Below are positions 17,392-24,893 of a stretch of 64,000 bases of DNA, piece by piece; the stretch's first letter is position 1, and each line of letters starts with the position of its first letter. The stretch comes from Pseudomonas lini (lineage in GTDB: Bacteria; Pseudomonadota; Gammaproteobacteria; Pseudomonadales; Pseudomonadaceae). The DNA lies in the NCBI RefSeq assembly GCF_001042905.1, contig NZ_JYLB01000001.1:1-64000 (forward strand). The letters are read 5' to 3'. The notes beneath the pieces were generated by a model. The model ran no database searches and was not told where the DNA came from. It saw nothing but the letters and a program-made list of their open reading frames with translations. The position numbers were made by a program, and so were the translations under genes.

Positions 17392-18282
17392 ATGAAACTC
17401 AGCCTGGGACCGGTCCTGTTTTATTGGGACAAAGAGCAACTCGGCAACTTTTACGCCGAGATGTCGGCCTTGCCCCTGGATGTGATTTACCTGGGGGAAA
17501 CCGTGTGCTCGAAACGTCGGGCTTTTTCGCTGGATCAATGGCTGGGTTTGGGCCGTGAGTTGCAGGAGTGCAGCCAGGCCCAACTGGTGCTTTCCAGCTT
17601 GACGCTGATCGAAGCGGCGTCCGAACTCTCCAGCCTGCGCAGGTTGTGCGACAACGGCCAATTGCTGGTGGAAGCCAACGACATGGGCGCGGTGCAATTC
17701 CTGGCCGAGCGCAAGTTGCCGTTCGTGGGCGGGCCGGCACTCAATCTGTACAACGGTCATACGCTCGTGCAGCTTCTGGACTGCGGAATGACCCGTTGGG
17801 TGCCGCCGGTGGAATGTTCGGCGGCGCTGATTGGTGATGTGATCGAACAGGTACGCGAACTGGGCCATGCAGTGCCGGAAGTTGAAATCTTTGCCTATGG
17901 GCATTTGCCGTTGGCCTATTCCGCCCGCTGCTTTACGGCTCGGGCGGAAAACCGGCCCAAGGATGACTGCCAGTTTTGCTGCATCAACTACCCCGACGGC
18001 TTGGCGCTGACCAGCCAGGAAGGGCAGGCGCTGTTTACCATCAACGGTATTCAAACGATGTCGGCCGAGGTGACTAATCTGCTGGCCGACTACTCCGGGC
18101 TAGTGGCCTGCGGTGCCGATCTGTTGCGCTTGAGCCCTCGTGCTCAGGGCATGGCCGAAGTGGTCGCTGCCTATCAGCGGGTTCGGCTGGGCGAGACACC
18201 GCCGTTGTTCGTCGAAGGGTGCAATGGTTATTGGCATGGCCAGGCCGGCATGCTGCGTGTCGAGGAGGTCGGTCTGTGTTGA
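17392..18282 (+). CDS. ubiV: UbiV, [4Fe-4S] partner of UbiU
   Basis: The 296-residue protein starts MKLSLGPVLFYW. The cluster cysteines of UbiV are visible: one in GETVCSKRR, then SARCFTARAENRPKDDCQFCC. The C-terminal part ends in EGCNGYWHGQAGML. It is shorter than UbiU and shares the U32 barrel. The stop overlaps the GTG start of ubiT. It supports ubiquinone synthesis during nitrate respiration. Confidence 0.95.
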   Translation: MKLSLGPVLFYWDKEQLGNFYAEMSALPLDVIYLGETVCSKRRAFSLDQWLGLGRELQECSQAQLVLSSLTLIEAASELSSLRRLCDNGQLLVEANDMGAVQFLAERKLPFVGGPALNLYNGHTLVQLLDCGMTRWVPPVECSAALIGDVIEQVRELGHAVPEVEIFAYGHLPLAYSARCFTARAENRPKDDCQFCCINYPDGLALTSQEGQALFTINGIQTMSAEVTNLLADYSGLVACGADLLRLSPRAQGMAEVVAAYQRVRLGETPPLFVEGCNGYWHGQAGMLRVEEVGLC

Positions 18283-18746
18283 ATCGAAAAAAGTGGCTGT
18301 TGAAAGGTGCCGATCGGTTGTTGCCGCTGGTGCGCCGGGTGCCTTTTGCCGTGCAGCGTCTGGCGTTGCAGCAGGCGCTGAATCGTTGCCTCGCCGGGCC
18401 GTTGCGTGATGGTGAGTTTGAAGTGCTGCGAGGGCGTTGGTTGTGTTTGCGGATTCCGGATTTGGGCTTGTCCTGGTATCTGACGCTCAGTGGTAAAGGG
18501 TTGCGGATTGCCGAGCACGCTACGGCGCATGTGACGATCAGTGGTAACTGGCGGGAGTTTTTGCTGCTGGCGAGTCGTCAGGAGGATCCGGATACGCTGT
18601 TTTTTCGTCGGCGTTTGGTGATTGAGGGGGATACGGAGTTGGGGTTGGCGTTGAAGAATCTGATCGACAGTCTGGATCCTGATGTGTTGCCTGTTTGGTT
18701 GTGGCGCAATCTGGAGCGGGCGGGGAAGGGGTTGGCGGCGGGATGA
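18276..18746 (+). CDS. ubiT: UbiT, SCP2-domain lipid carrier of anaerobic ubiquinone synthesis
   Basis: UbiT is the anaerobic counterpart of UbiJ, an SCP2-type lipid-binding accessory factor. The 156-residue protein uses a GTG start at 18276 with AGGAGG placed 7 bases upstream and overlaps ubiV by 7 bases. The SCP2 fold shows as LRIPDLGLSWYLTLSGKGL, HVTISGNWREFLLLAS and FFRRRLVIEGDTELGLALKNLID. It ends the ubiUVT operon. Confidence 0.93.
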   Translation: MLNRKKWLLKGADRLLPLVRRVPFAVQRLALQQALNRCLAGPLRDGEFEVLRGRWLCLRIPDLGLSWYLTLSGKGLRIAEHATAHVTISGNWREFLLLASRQEDPDTLFFRRRLVIEGDTELGLALKNLIDSLDPDVLPVWLWRNLERAGKGLAAG

Positions 18747-19603
18747 CCAATACAGATCAAAATGTTCGCAATGTTTGTGCTCCACGCATAACCCTGTGGG
18801 AGCGGGCTTGCCCGCGATAGCGGTAGAACAATCGACTTCAATGTTGAATGTGCCACCACCAGGGCTGAGTACATATCCATTTCTGCCGTAACGGCGGCTT
18901 ATGGTTCCGCCCTTACGGCGGGTCACTTTGGAAAAGCGCCAAAGTAACCAAAACGCTTTCGCCCCTGACGTACGGCCCTTCGCCTAGGCTCAGGGTACCC
19001 TCACTCCGGTCCTGCTCCGTGGGCCCGCCGCCATCGGCCATCCATGGCCGGGGGCGGCTACCGCGGCATCCTTGCCGCGGTGCCCACTGCGCAGAACCTG
19101 CGCTCGGCCTTCCGACGGGGCAGGTCAAGATCAACATCAAAAGCCAAAGCAAAGCAAAGCAAAGCAAAGCAAAGCAAAGCAAAGCAAAGCAAAGCAAAAC
19201 AAAACAAAACAAAACAAAACAAAACAAAACAACAGGAGCCGTTCCCACGCTCTGCGTGGGAATGCCGCCGGGGACGCTCCGCGTTCCGCTCGCGACGCAA
19301 GACTTGAGTCCTGCGCACTGGTGACGCGGAGCGTCACGGGATGCATTCCCACGCGGAGCGTGGGAACGATCAGGTGTACGCGCAGGTGTTGAGGAAGCAG
19401 GCCGGCCGGTAGGCCGCCTCGCGGTGCTTTTGCGGTACTCGCCCCTTGGTTACTTTCGCGCTTTTCGAAAGTGACTCGCTGTAAAAGCGAAACCAATAGA
19501 AGCCGATACCACAGAAATGGATATGTACTGAGCCAAAAAACAGCCCAGCGAGCAGACGCCTTCGCGAGCAACCCCGCTCCCACATTTGGATTTTCGTTGG
19601 CCC
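18747..19603. repeat. Non-coding, repeat-rich interval
   Basis: No credible gene is present. A single REP (about 18795-18820, CTGTGGGAGCGGGCTTGCCC) is followed by a stretch with ACGGCGG direct/inverted copies. Next come a pentanucleotide tract (19146-19230), two inverted GTTCCCACGCTCTGCGTGGGA-like hairpins (about 19237-19261 and 19346-19368), and a degenerate REP near 19558-19586. The hairpin-bearing block gives DUF1534-like translations (RSHALRGNAAGDAP), a known artefact of this Pseudomonas repeat family. Open frames here are shadows of the repeats. Confidence 0.75.
19146..19230. repeat. Pentanucleotide tandem repeat (AAAGC)10 then (AAAAC)7
   Basis: Ten exact AAAGC units are followed by seven AAAAC units with no interruption, giving an 85-base, strongly strand-asymmetric purine tract. 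Unit number is likely to vary between isolates. It is not inside a credible gene. Confidence 0.95.
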
Positions 19604-20002
19604 TCAGGCCATCGTTCCCTGCCGGCCTACATGCTGGCGAGCATCACTGGCAATCAACTGCCTGATCCCTTCAAACAGCTCATCACTCTGCGCCTGCGTG
19701 CAATCCTCACCCTGGCGTTTACGCAGCCCGTAATGGCTGAGAATCAGATGCACATCAGCATGCAGCCCATGCTGCTTCAAGCAGTTTTCAACGCATTGCA
19801 ACGGGCAACCATCCAGCGCGAAAATCCGGCGCCCCGAGCGTGCCTTGTTGACCAGCGCCGCGACATGCCCGCCAACACCGACGATGCAGGACATTTCAGC
19901 CAGGCCGCTGCGGTCCAGTCGCACGGCCAGGGTGTTGGCCAGTTGGGCGACGTTGGAGCAACCTGAGCAGGAGTAAACCAAAGGCAGGGTTGAACGGGGC
20001 AT
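19604..20002 (-). CDS. DGC-domain putative zinc-binding protein
   Basis: The 132-residue protein starts MPRSTLPLVYSCSGCSN at 20002. It has the DGC motif (FALDGCPLQCVENCL) and an N-terminal CSGC pair, both diagnostic of the small DGC zinc-binding family of unknown function. The second half is helical (VHLILSHYGL). It lies 74 bases behind the DnrE-like regulator gene on the same strand, so co-expression under nitrate/anaerobic control is likely. An in-frame start 16 codons upstream is possible but has a poorer context. Confidence 0.8.
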   Translation of the reverse strand: MPRSTLPLVYSCSGCSNVAQLANTLAVRLDRSGLAEMSCIVGVGGHVAALVNKARSGRRIFALDGCPLQCVENCLKQHGLHADVHLILSHYGLRKRQGEDCTQAQSDELFEGIRQLIASDARQHVGRQGTMA

Positions 20003-20076
20003 TTGCACTCTCCGTGGGTGGACTCTGCCAGTGTGCAAGGTGCATGGCATTGCGCCTTGATGACGGTCAATTCCGG

Positions 20077-20751
20077 CTATTGGAAAGCCGCCAGCTCCTC
20101 TTCAGCGAGAATGCTGATATGGCGACGCTCCATGGCGATCAGGCCGCACTCCACCAGTCGATGCAAAATCCGCGAGAAGGTTTCCGGCTGAATCCCCAGC
20201 TTCGACGCCACCAGGCGTTTGGACACCTGCAAGACAATCAAACCGGTGACCGGGTGGCGTTCCTGGAACAGAAAATTGATCACCCGACGGCTCGCGCTGG
20301 CCATGGTCAAGGTATCGATGTCACGCAGACGCAGGTGCAGGTGAACGCTCATGCTCGCGAGGATCGCCAGACAGACTTTCGGCTGGTCCTCCAGGGCATT
20401 GCGGTAATGGTTGCCCTCGATACTCACCAGCACGCTGTCCTTCAGGGCCGTGGCGCTCACCGGGTAGAGACGGGTCTGGCTGAACAGCAAGGCTTCGGCA
20501 AAGGTCTGGCCGGGCTGGATGATCTCCACCAGGTTTTCCTGGCCTTCGCCGGTGAGCCGGTACAGCTTGACTTGGCCGCTGACCAGCAGGAAAAAACGCC
20601 TGGCCGGATCCCCTTGGTGCATGAGGGTGCTGTGACAGGCCAGGCGCTTGAGCATGGCCAGGCTGCAGACTTCCTCGAAGACTTTCTCCGGGAGCTGGCT
20701 GAACAGATGATGACGGCGCAACGTTAAAACGATGGAAGGGTGGGTCAGCAT
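20077..20751 (-). CDS. dnrE: DnrE-like CRP/FNR-family regulator next to narXL
   Basis: This 224-residue regulator starts MLTHPSIVLTLRRHHLF behind GGAGG. It has an effector barrel (GDPARRFFLLVSGQVKLYR), a dimer helix and a winged helix with QPETFSRILHRL, so it should recognise FNR-type boxes like Dnr. No N-terminal Cys cluster is present. In P. stutzeri the narXL-linked paralogue is dnrE, reported as nitrate-responsive through NarXL; its position here and a NarL-like element upstream fit that. It shares the fold and recognition helix with dnr at 8.1-8.8 kb but is clearly divergent in sequence. Confidence 0.85.
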   Translation of the reverse strand: MLTHPSIVLTLRRHHLFSQLPEKVFEEVCSLAMLKRLACHSTLMHQGDPARRFFLLVSGQVKLYRLTGEGQENLVEIIQPGQTFAEALLFSQTRLYPVSATALKDSVLVSIEGNHYRNALEDQPKVCLAILASMSVHLHLRLRDIDTLTMASASRRVINFLFQERHPVTGLIVLQVSKRLVASKLGIQPETFSRILHRLVECGLIAMERRHISILAEEELAAFQ

Positions 20752-20815
20752 GGCGTACCTCCGCTGACCGTCATAGTAGAGAGCGCAGGCCAAATGACCT
20801 ATGCCTCTGCAGGCC

Positions 20816-20831
20816 TACCTCCAAGGAGGCA
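20816..20831 (-). promoter_or_regulatory. NarL-type 7-2-7 element upstream of dnrE
   Basis: TACCTCC-AA-GGAGGCA is a dyad between narL and dnrE, 65-80 bases before the dnrE start. It closely matches the elements before moaB and narK1. Confidence 0.5.
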
Positions 20832-20837
20832 TGCCCC

Positions 20838-21485
20838 TCAGCCCGCACTGCGCAGATGCTCCATGGCCCACACTGCCGCTTCTACCCGCGAGCGCAAACC
20901 GAGTTTGTGCAGCAGGTTTTTCACGTGGACCTTGACCGTCCCTTCGGTGATGCCCAGCTTGTGCCCGATGACCTTGTTGCTGAAGCCGCTGGCGATGGTT
21001 TTCAACACTTGGCGTTCACGCTCGGTCAATTCCACCACGGCCTGGCGCGGCGGCGAGCGCAGCGCCTGGGCCATGACTTGAGTCAGGCCGGGGCTAATCA
21101 CCAAGGCGCCGTTCAAGGCATCGCGGATGTACTGGATCAACAGTTCGGGTTCCATGTCCTTCAGCAGATAACCGTCGGCATCCAGGCGCAGTGCATCGCG
21201 AATATCGTCTTCGGCGTCCGACACGGTGAACAGCAGCACTTTGCCGGTGTAGTGCATTGCCCGTAATCGGCGCAGGGTTTCAATGCCATTCATTTGCGGC
21301 ATGTTGTTGTCGAGCAAGACCAGATCCGGTCGAAGCGGCTCAATCAGGCCGAGTGCTTCTTCACCCTGGCTGGCTTCGCCGACGATCAGGAAATCATCTT
21401 CGAGTTCGAGCATCTGACGAATGCCGTGACGCATCATCGGGTGGTCGTCTACCAGCAGGATTCTGTGTTGTGGGGACGGGTTCAT
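20838..21485 (-). CDS. narL: NarL nitrate response regulator
   Basis: NarL is the DNA-binding response regulator of the NarXL system. The 215-residue protein has a receiver domain with acidic pocket VDDH, phospho-acceptor Asp59 in LVLLDNNMP and the conserved Thr/Lys positions (LLFTVSD, LLKDM). A C-terminal LuxR-type domain follows (LTERERQVLKTIASGFSNKVIGHKLGITEGTVKVHVKNLL). Its ATG overlaps the narX stop by 4 bases. It should activate narK1K2GHJI with Anr. Confidence 0.96.
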   Translation of the reverse strand: MNPSPQHRILLVDDHPMMRHGIRQMLELEDDFLIVGEASQGEEALGLIEPLRPDLVLLDNNMPQMNGIETLRRLRAMHYTGKVLLFTVSDAEDDIRDALRLDADGYLLKDMEPELLIQYIRDALNGALVISPGLTQVMAQALRSPPRQAVVELTERERQVLKTIASGFSNKVIGHKLGITEGTVKVHVKNLLHKLGLRSRVEAAVWAMEHLRSAG

Positions 21486-23284
21486 GGGGTGCTGCCTTCT
21501 GTTTGCTGCCCGAGAAATTCCGGGTGGAATTCCAGTTGGACACGGGTGCCTTGGGGTTCCCTGGAGATGATCTGCAGCTGGCCGTGCAAGCTGCGAGCCC
21601 GCTCATCCATGATGTTCAGGCCGTGGTGTTCGCGTTGGTCGACGTTGCCGCTGAAGCCGCGACCGTCGTCTTCGACCGACAACCTGACTGTCTCGCCGTC
21701 TTGGCGCAGTTGTAGCCAGGCGTTTTGCGCATGGGCGTGGCGCAAGCAGTTGGAGAGCGCCTCGCGGGTGATCTGCAGAATGTGGATTTGTTCGCTGGCC
21801 GATAGCTGAAAGGCCAGCGTGTCGACGTGCAGGTGCACCTGAAACTCCCCGCGGCGGGAAAATTCCTCGGCGGTATCCTTGAGTTCCTGCACCAGTCCCG
21901 CATCGTGAATCTGCAAACGAAAAGTCGTCAGCAACTCGCGTAACTGGCGATAGGCATTGTTCAGTCCCTCGCGCAACTCGGCGGTGACGGTTTCCAGGGT
22001 CTGGGTCGGTTCGCCACGGCGCATCAGGGTCTGCATGCGGCTGACTTGCAGCTTCATGTAGGACAGCGCCTGGGCCAGTGAATCGTGCAGCTCGCGGGCG
22101 ATGATCGTGCGTTCTTCGAGCAGCAGCAGGCGATGATCCTGTTCCCGTTGGCGCTTGAGCGACAGTGAGGTGCCGATCAGGTTGGCCAGGGCCTGGATCA
22201 GTTGGGTTTCCCAGGCTTGCATGGAATGCCCGTCGACAAAGTGCGCCTTCAACTCACCCAGTTCACTGCCCTGGTTGCTGATGCTGAAGGCTTGCGGATT
22301 GGCTTTATGGTGCTTCTGGCAAGTGGCGCAGTCGCTACTGGCGCAGACTTCGCGGATATTCGCGCCATGCAGGGCCAGTAGCTGTTGGGCCGGTGCCTGC
22401 AGTTGGCCTTGCAGACACAGCGACAGGCGCAAGCCGGGCAGGCGTTGCTGGAAGCGTCGAATCAATTCATCGAGGCCTTCGGCATTGGCCAGGCGTGTGG
22501 CCAGGCTTCGGCTGCTTTGATACAGAAGCTCCAGGGCGGCATTGGCTTGTTGCAGGTTCAGGGTTTTTTGCCGGACCTGACTTTCCAGAGTGCGGTGCGA
22601 CTCTTCGATCGTTTCGGCCATGGTGTTGAAACTGGTGGCCAACTGGCCCAGCTCGTCCTGGGACTGATGGTTGACCCGCACCTTGAAGTCGCCGCGACGA
22701 AAGCGCTGGGTTGCGTCCACCAACTCCTTGAGGGGCGTGACGACACCGTACTGCAACTCGTACAACCCGATCAGCAGGACAATCATGGTGGTGAACAAGG
22801 CCATGCCCTGGATCGCCTGTTGCCAGCCCTGCTTTTGTTCACTTTGACGCTGCAACAGATTGACGAACTGGTTCAGTTGCTCAACGAAGGAATGAGCCTG
22901 GACTTGAAAGGCTGCCGCATCACCGCGCTCAAGTGCCGGGCGTAAATCCTCGTTCCATTGTTGCTGGATTTGCCCATAGCTGACTTGCAGGGCGGCGGTC
23001 GGGCCATCTTCCAGCACGGCCTTGAGTGACTGGCTGGTGAGACGGGTTTGCAGGCTGTCGGTGATAGCGGCGATTTCTGAGGGCGTTGCCCCCGCGGCCA
23101 GTTTCCAGCTCAGGTGATAGGTCTCCATGCGCACCGAGCCTGCGGTGTTGATGGCGGCGGCATCGCCCTGGCTGAACCAGGCGATCAGCCCGGCGCTCAA
23201 CGAACTGGCGAGCGCCAGCACGGCGATCAGGATCACCGCCAGCCCGGCGCGAGCGGGCAGGGAGCTGCGCAACCAGCGCATCAT
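21482..23284 (-). CDS. narX: NarX nitrate/nitrite sensor kinase
   Basis: The 600-residue histidine kinase has two membrane helices (about residues 12-35 and 148-170) bracketing a periplasmic sensor. The P-box INTAGSVRMETYHLSWKL binds nitrate. A HAMP linker (VVTPLKELVDATQRFRRGDF) follows, then a central region with the cysteine cluster CASSDCATCQKHH. The HisKA_3 box (IIARELHDSLAQALSYMK) and an HATPase domain with VEDDGRGFSG complete it. It is divergent from narK1, and the intergenic region carries NarL-type elements. Its stop overlaps narL. Confidence 0.96.
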   Translation of the reverse strand: MMRWLRSSLPARAGLAVILIAVLALASSLSAGLIAWFSQGDAAAINTAGSVRMETYHLSWKLAAGATPSEIAAITDSLQTRLTSQSLKAVLEDGPTAALQVSYGQIQQQWNEDLRPALERGDAAAFQVQAHSFVEQLNQFVNLLQRQSEQKQGWQQAIQGMALFTTMIVLLIGLYELQYGVVTPLKELVDATQRFRRGDFKVRVNHQSQDELGQLATSFNTMAETIEESHRTLESQVRQKTLNLQQANAALELLYQSSRSLATRLANAEGLDELIRRFQQRLPGLRLSLCLQGQLQAPAQQLLALHGANIREVCASSDCATCQKHHKANPQAFSISNQGSELGELKAHFVDGHSMQAWETQLIQALANLIGTSLSLKRQREQDHRLLLLEERTIIARELHDSLAQALSYMKLQVSRMQTLMRRGEPTQTLETVTAELREGLNNAYRQLRELLTTFRLQIHDAGLVQELKDTAEEFSRRGEFQVHLHVDTLAFQLSASEQIHILQITREALSNCLRHAHAQNAWLQLRQDGETVRLSVEDDGRGFSGNVDQREHHGLNIMDERARSLHGQLQIISREPQGTRVQLEFHPEFLGQQTEGSTP

Positions 23285-23365
23285 CGGCGCAGGTCCCGGA
23301 AGAATTCAGGAAAACAGAGCATGTGCAGCACCAGAGTGGGGTTTTGCCGCCGATCCCGGGCGCGC

Positions 23366-23381
23366 TACCTCTAAAGAGTTG
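23366..23381. promoter_or_regulatory. NarL-type 7-2-7 element near narX
   Basis: TACCTCT-AA-AGAGTTG has a left heptamer that fits TACYYMT fully and a partial right half. It lies 82 bases from the narX start, within the narX/narK1 intergenic region. Confidence 0.5.
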
Positions 23382-23462
23382 TCGACTGTTCCTTGTCAGC
23401 CAAATCGACGGTGGAAAACCTTACGTACCTGATAAATAAAGGGTTTTAAGGTTTCCCTGAAC

Positions 23463-23478
23463 TACCTCCTTAGAGGTA
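23463..23478. promoter_or_regulatory. NarL-type 7-2-7 element of narK1/narXL
   Basis: TACCTCC-TT-AGAGGTA is a dyad whose right heptamer matches AKRRGTA fully; one base of the left heptamer differs. It lies 39 bases upstream of the FNR box. Confidence 0.7.
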
Positions 23479-23516
23479 GACCGCACAAGCATAGGCCTAT
23501 GCCCCCATGGGCTTCG

Positions 23517-23530
23517 TTGACATGGATCAA
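23517..23530 (+). promoter_or_regulatory. FNR/Anr box for narK1K2GHJI
   Basis: TTGAC-ATGG-ATCAA is followed by TAGTCT at 23553-23558, giving a start near 23565 at class II spacing. narK1 begins with GTG at 23589. Joint Anr/NarL control of this operon is established in P. aeruginosa. Confidence 0.9.
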
Positions 23531-23588
23531 GTTTTTGCGGGGTTGGCCTCTCTAGTCTGCCGGCATGGCTAACTGACTGGAGAGCATT

Positions 23589-24893
23589 GTGAACCCACCG
23601 CGTGTACGACAAGGCTTGGTGCTGGGCATGAGCACGCTGGCCTTCACTGTGTGCTTCATGGTCTGGATGATGTTTGCCGTGCTCGGGGTACCGATCAAGG
23701 AACTGCTCCAGCTCAACGAAACCCAGTTCGGCTTGCTGGCCGCGACCCCGGTGCTGACCGGTTCGTTGGTGCGTTTGCCGCTGGGTTTGCTGACCGACCG
23801 TTTTGGCGGGCGCAGCGTGTTCTTCCTGCTGATGCTGGCCTGCGTCGCGCCGCTGTATTTGATCAGTCACGCCACCGCCTACTGGCAGTTCCTGGTGCTG
23901 GGCTTGTTCGTCGGCCTGGCCGGCGGCTCGTTCTCGGTGGGGATTGCCTACGTCGCCAAATGGTTCGACAAGGAGAATCAAGGCTTCGCCATGGGTATCT
24001 TCGGCGCCGGTAACGCCGGGGCTGCGGTGACCAAGTTTCTCGCCCCGGCACTGATTGCAGCTGGCAGCTGGCAACTGGTGCCGAAAGTCTTCAGCGCGAT
24101 CCTGTTTATTACCGCGCTGTTGTTCTGGTTTCTCAGCGCCGAAAACAAGGACCACCACAGTGCCACCGGCGCCACCTTGCGTGAGCAATTGCGCTCGCTG
24201 AAAGACCCTGCGGTGTGGCGCTACTGCCAGTACTACTCGATCGTCTTCGGCGGCTACGTCGCCCTGGCCCTGTGGATGACCAAGTACTACGTGCAGGAAT
24301 ACGGTTTCAGCCTGCAAAGCGCGGCGCTGCTGGCGGCCTGTTTTTCCCTGCCTGGTGGCGTGCTGCGCGCCGTCGGCGGCTGGATGTCGGATCGCTGGGG
24401 TGCGCAAAGCGTGACCTGGTGGGTGTTGTGGGTCAGCTGGATCTGCTTGTTCCTGCTCTCGTATCCCCAGACCCAACTGCAAGTGCAGACCATCAACGGC
24501 CCGGTGGATTTCCACATCGGCCTGAGCCCTGCGTTGTTCACCGTGCTGCTGTTCGTCATGGGCATCGCCTTCGCGTTCGGCAAGGCCTCGGTCTTCAAAT
24601 ACATCGCCAATGACTACCCGAAAAACATGGGCGCAGTGTCCGGCATCGTCGGCCTCGCCGGTGGCCTGGGTGGCTTCGTGCTGCCGATCCTGTTCGGCGC
24701 CCTGGTGGACCTCACCGGCGTGCGCTCTTCCTGCTTCATGTTGATGTACGGCGTGGTCTGGGTCTCCCTCACCTGGATGTACTTCAGCGAAATACGCAAA
24801 AGCCCGGTGCTGGGTAAAGCGCCGCTGCTGACCCCGTCCCCGATTTCCAGCATTGCCCTAGGAGAAGAACATGTCCGTTCTGCAAAAGCCTGA
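23589..24893 (+). CDS. narK1: NarK1-type nitrate/nitrite transporter (MFS)
   Basis: This 434-residue protein has about 12 membrane helices and the NNP nitrate-porter signatures: an early FMVWMMFAVLGVPIK, GGRSVFFLLML, the glycine-rich GLAGGSFSVGIAYVAKWF, then GIFGAGNAGAAVTKF and GIVGLAGGLGGFVLPILFG. I take GTG 23589 as start, behind GGAGAG. In P. aeruginosa NarK1 is thought to act as a nitrate/proton symporter-like carrier, with NarK2 the nitrate/nitrite antiporter. It leads the narK1K2GHJI operon; narK2 overlaps its 3' end. Confidence 0.94.
   Translation: MNPPRVRQGLVLGMSTLAFTVCFMVWMMFAVLGVPIKELLQLNETQFGLLAATPVLTGSLVRLPLGLLTDRFGGRSVFFLLMLACVAPLYLISHATAYWQFLVLGLFVGLAGGSFSVGIAYVAKWFDKENQGFAMGIFGAGNAGAAVTKFLAPALIAAGSWQLVPKVFSAILFITALLFWFLSAENKDHHSATGATLREQLRSLKDPAVWRYCQYYSIVFGGYVALALWMTKYYVQEYGFSLQSAALLAACFSLPGGVLRAVGGWMSDRWGAQSVTWWVLWVSWICLFLLSYPQTQLQVQTINGPVDFHIGLSPALFTVLLFVMGIAFAFGKASVFKYIANDYPKNMGAVSGIVGLAGGLGGFVLPILFGALVDLTGVRSSCFMLMYGVVWVSLTWMYFSEIRKSPVLGKAPLLTPSPISSIALGEEHVRSAKA

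Noticed and set aside
19146..19230. CRISPR array
   Set aside because: Units are 5 bases long with no spacers; there are no cas genes.
19019..19392. Lys-rich and Cys/Phe-rich frames across the pentanucleotide tract and hairpins
   Set aside because: They are translations of the tandem repeat and of a DUF1534-like repeat, not genes.
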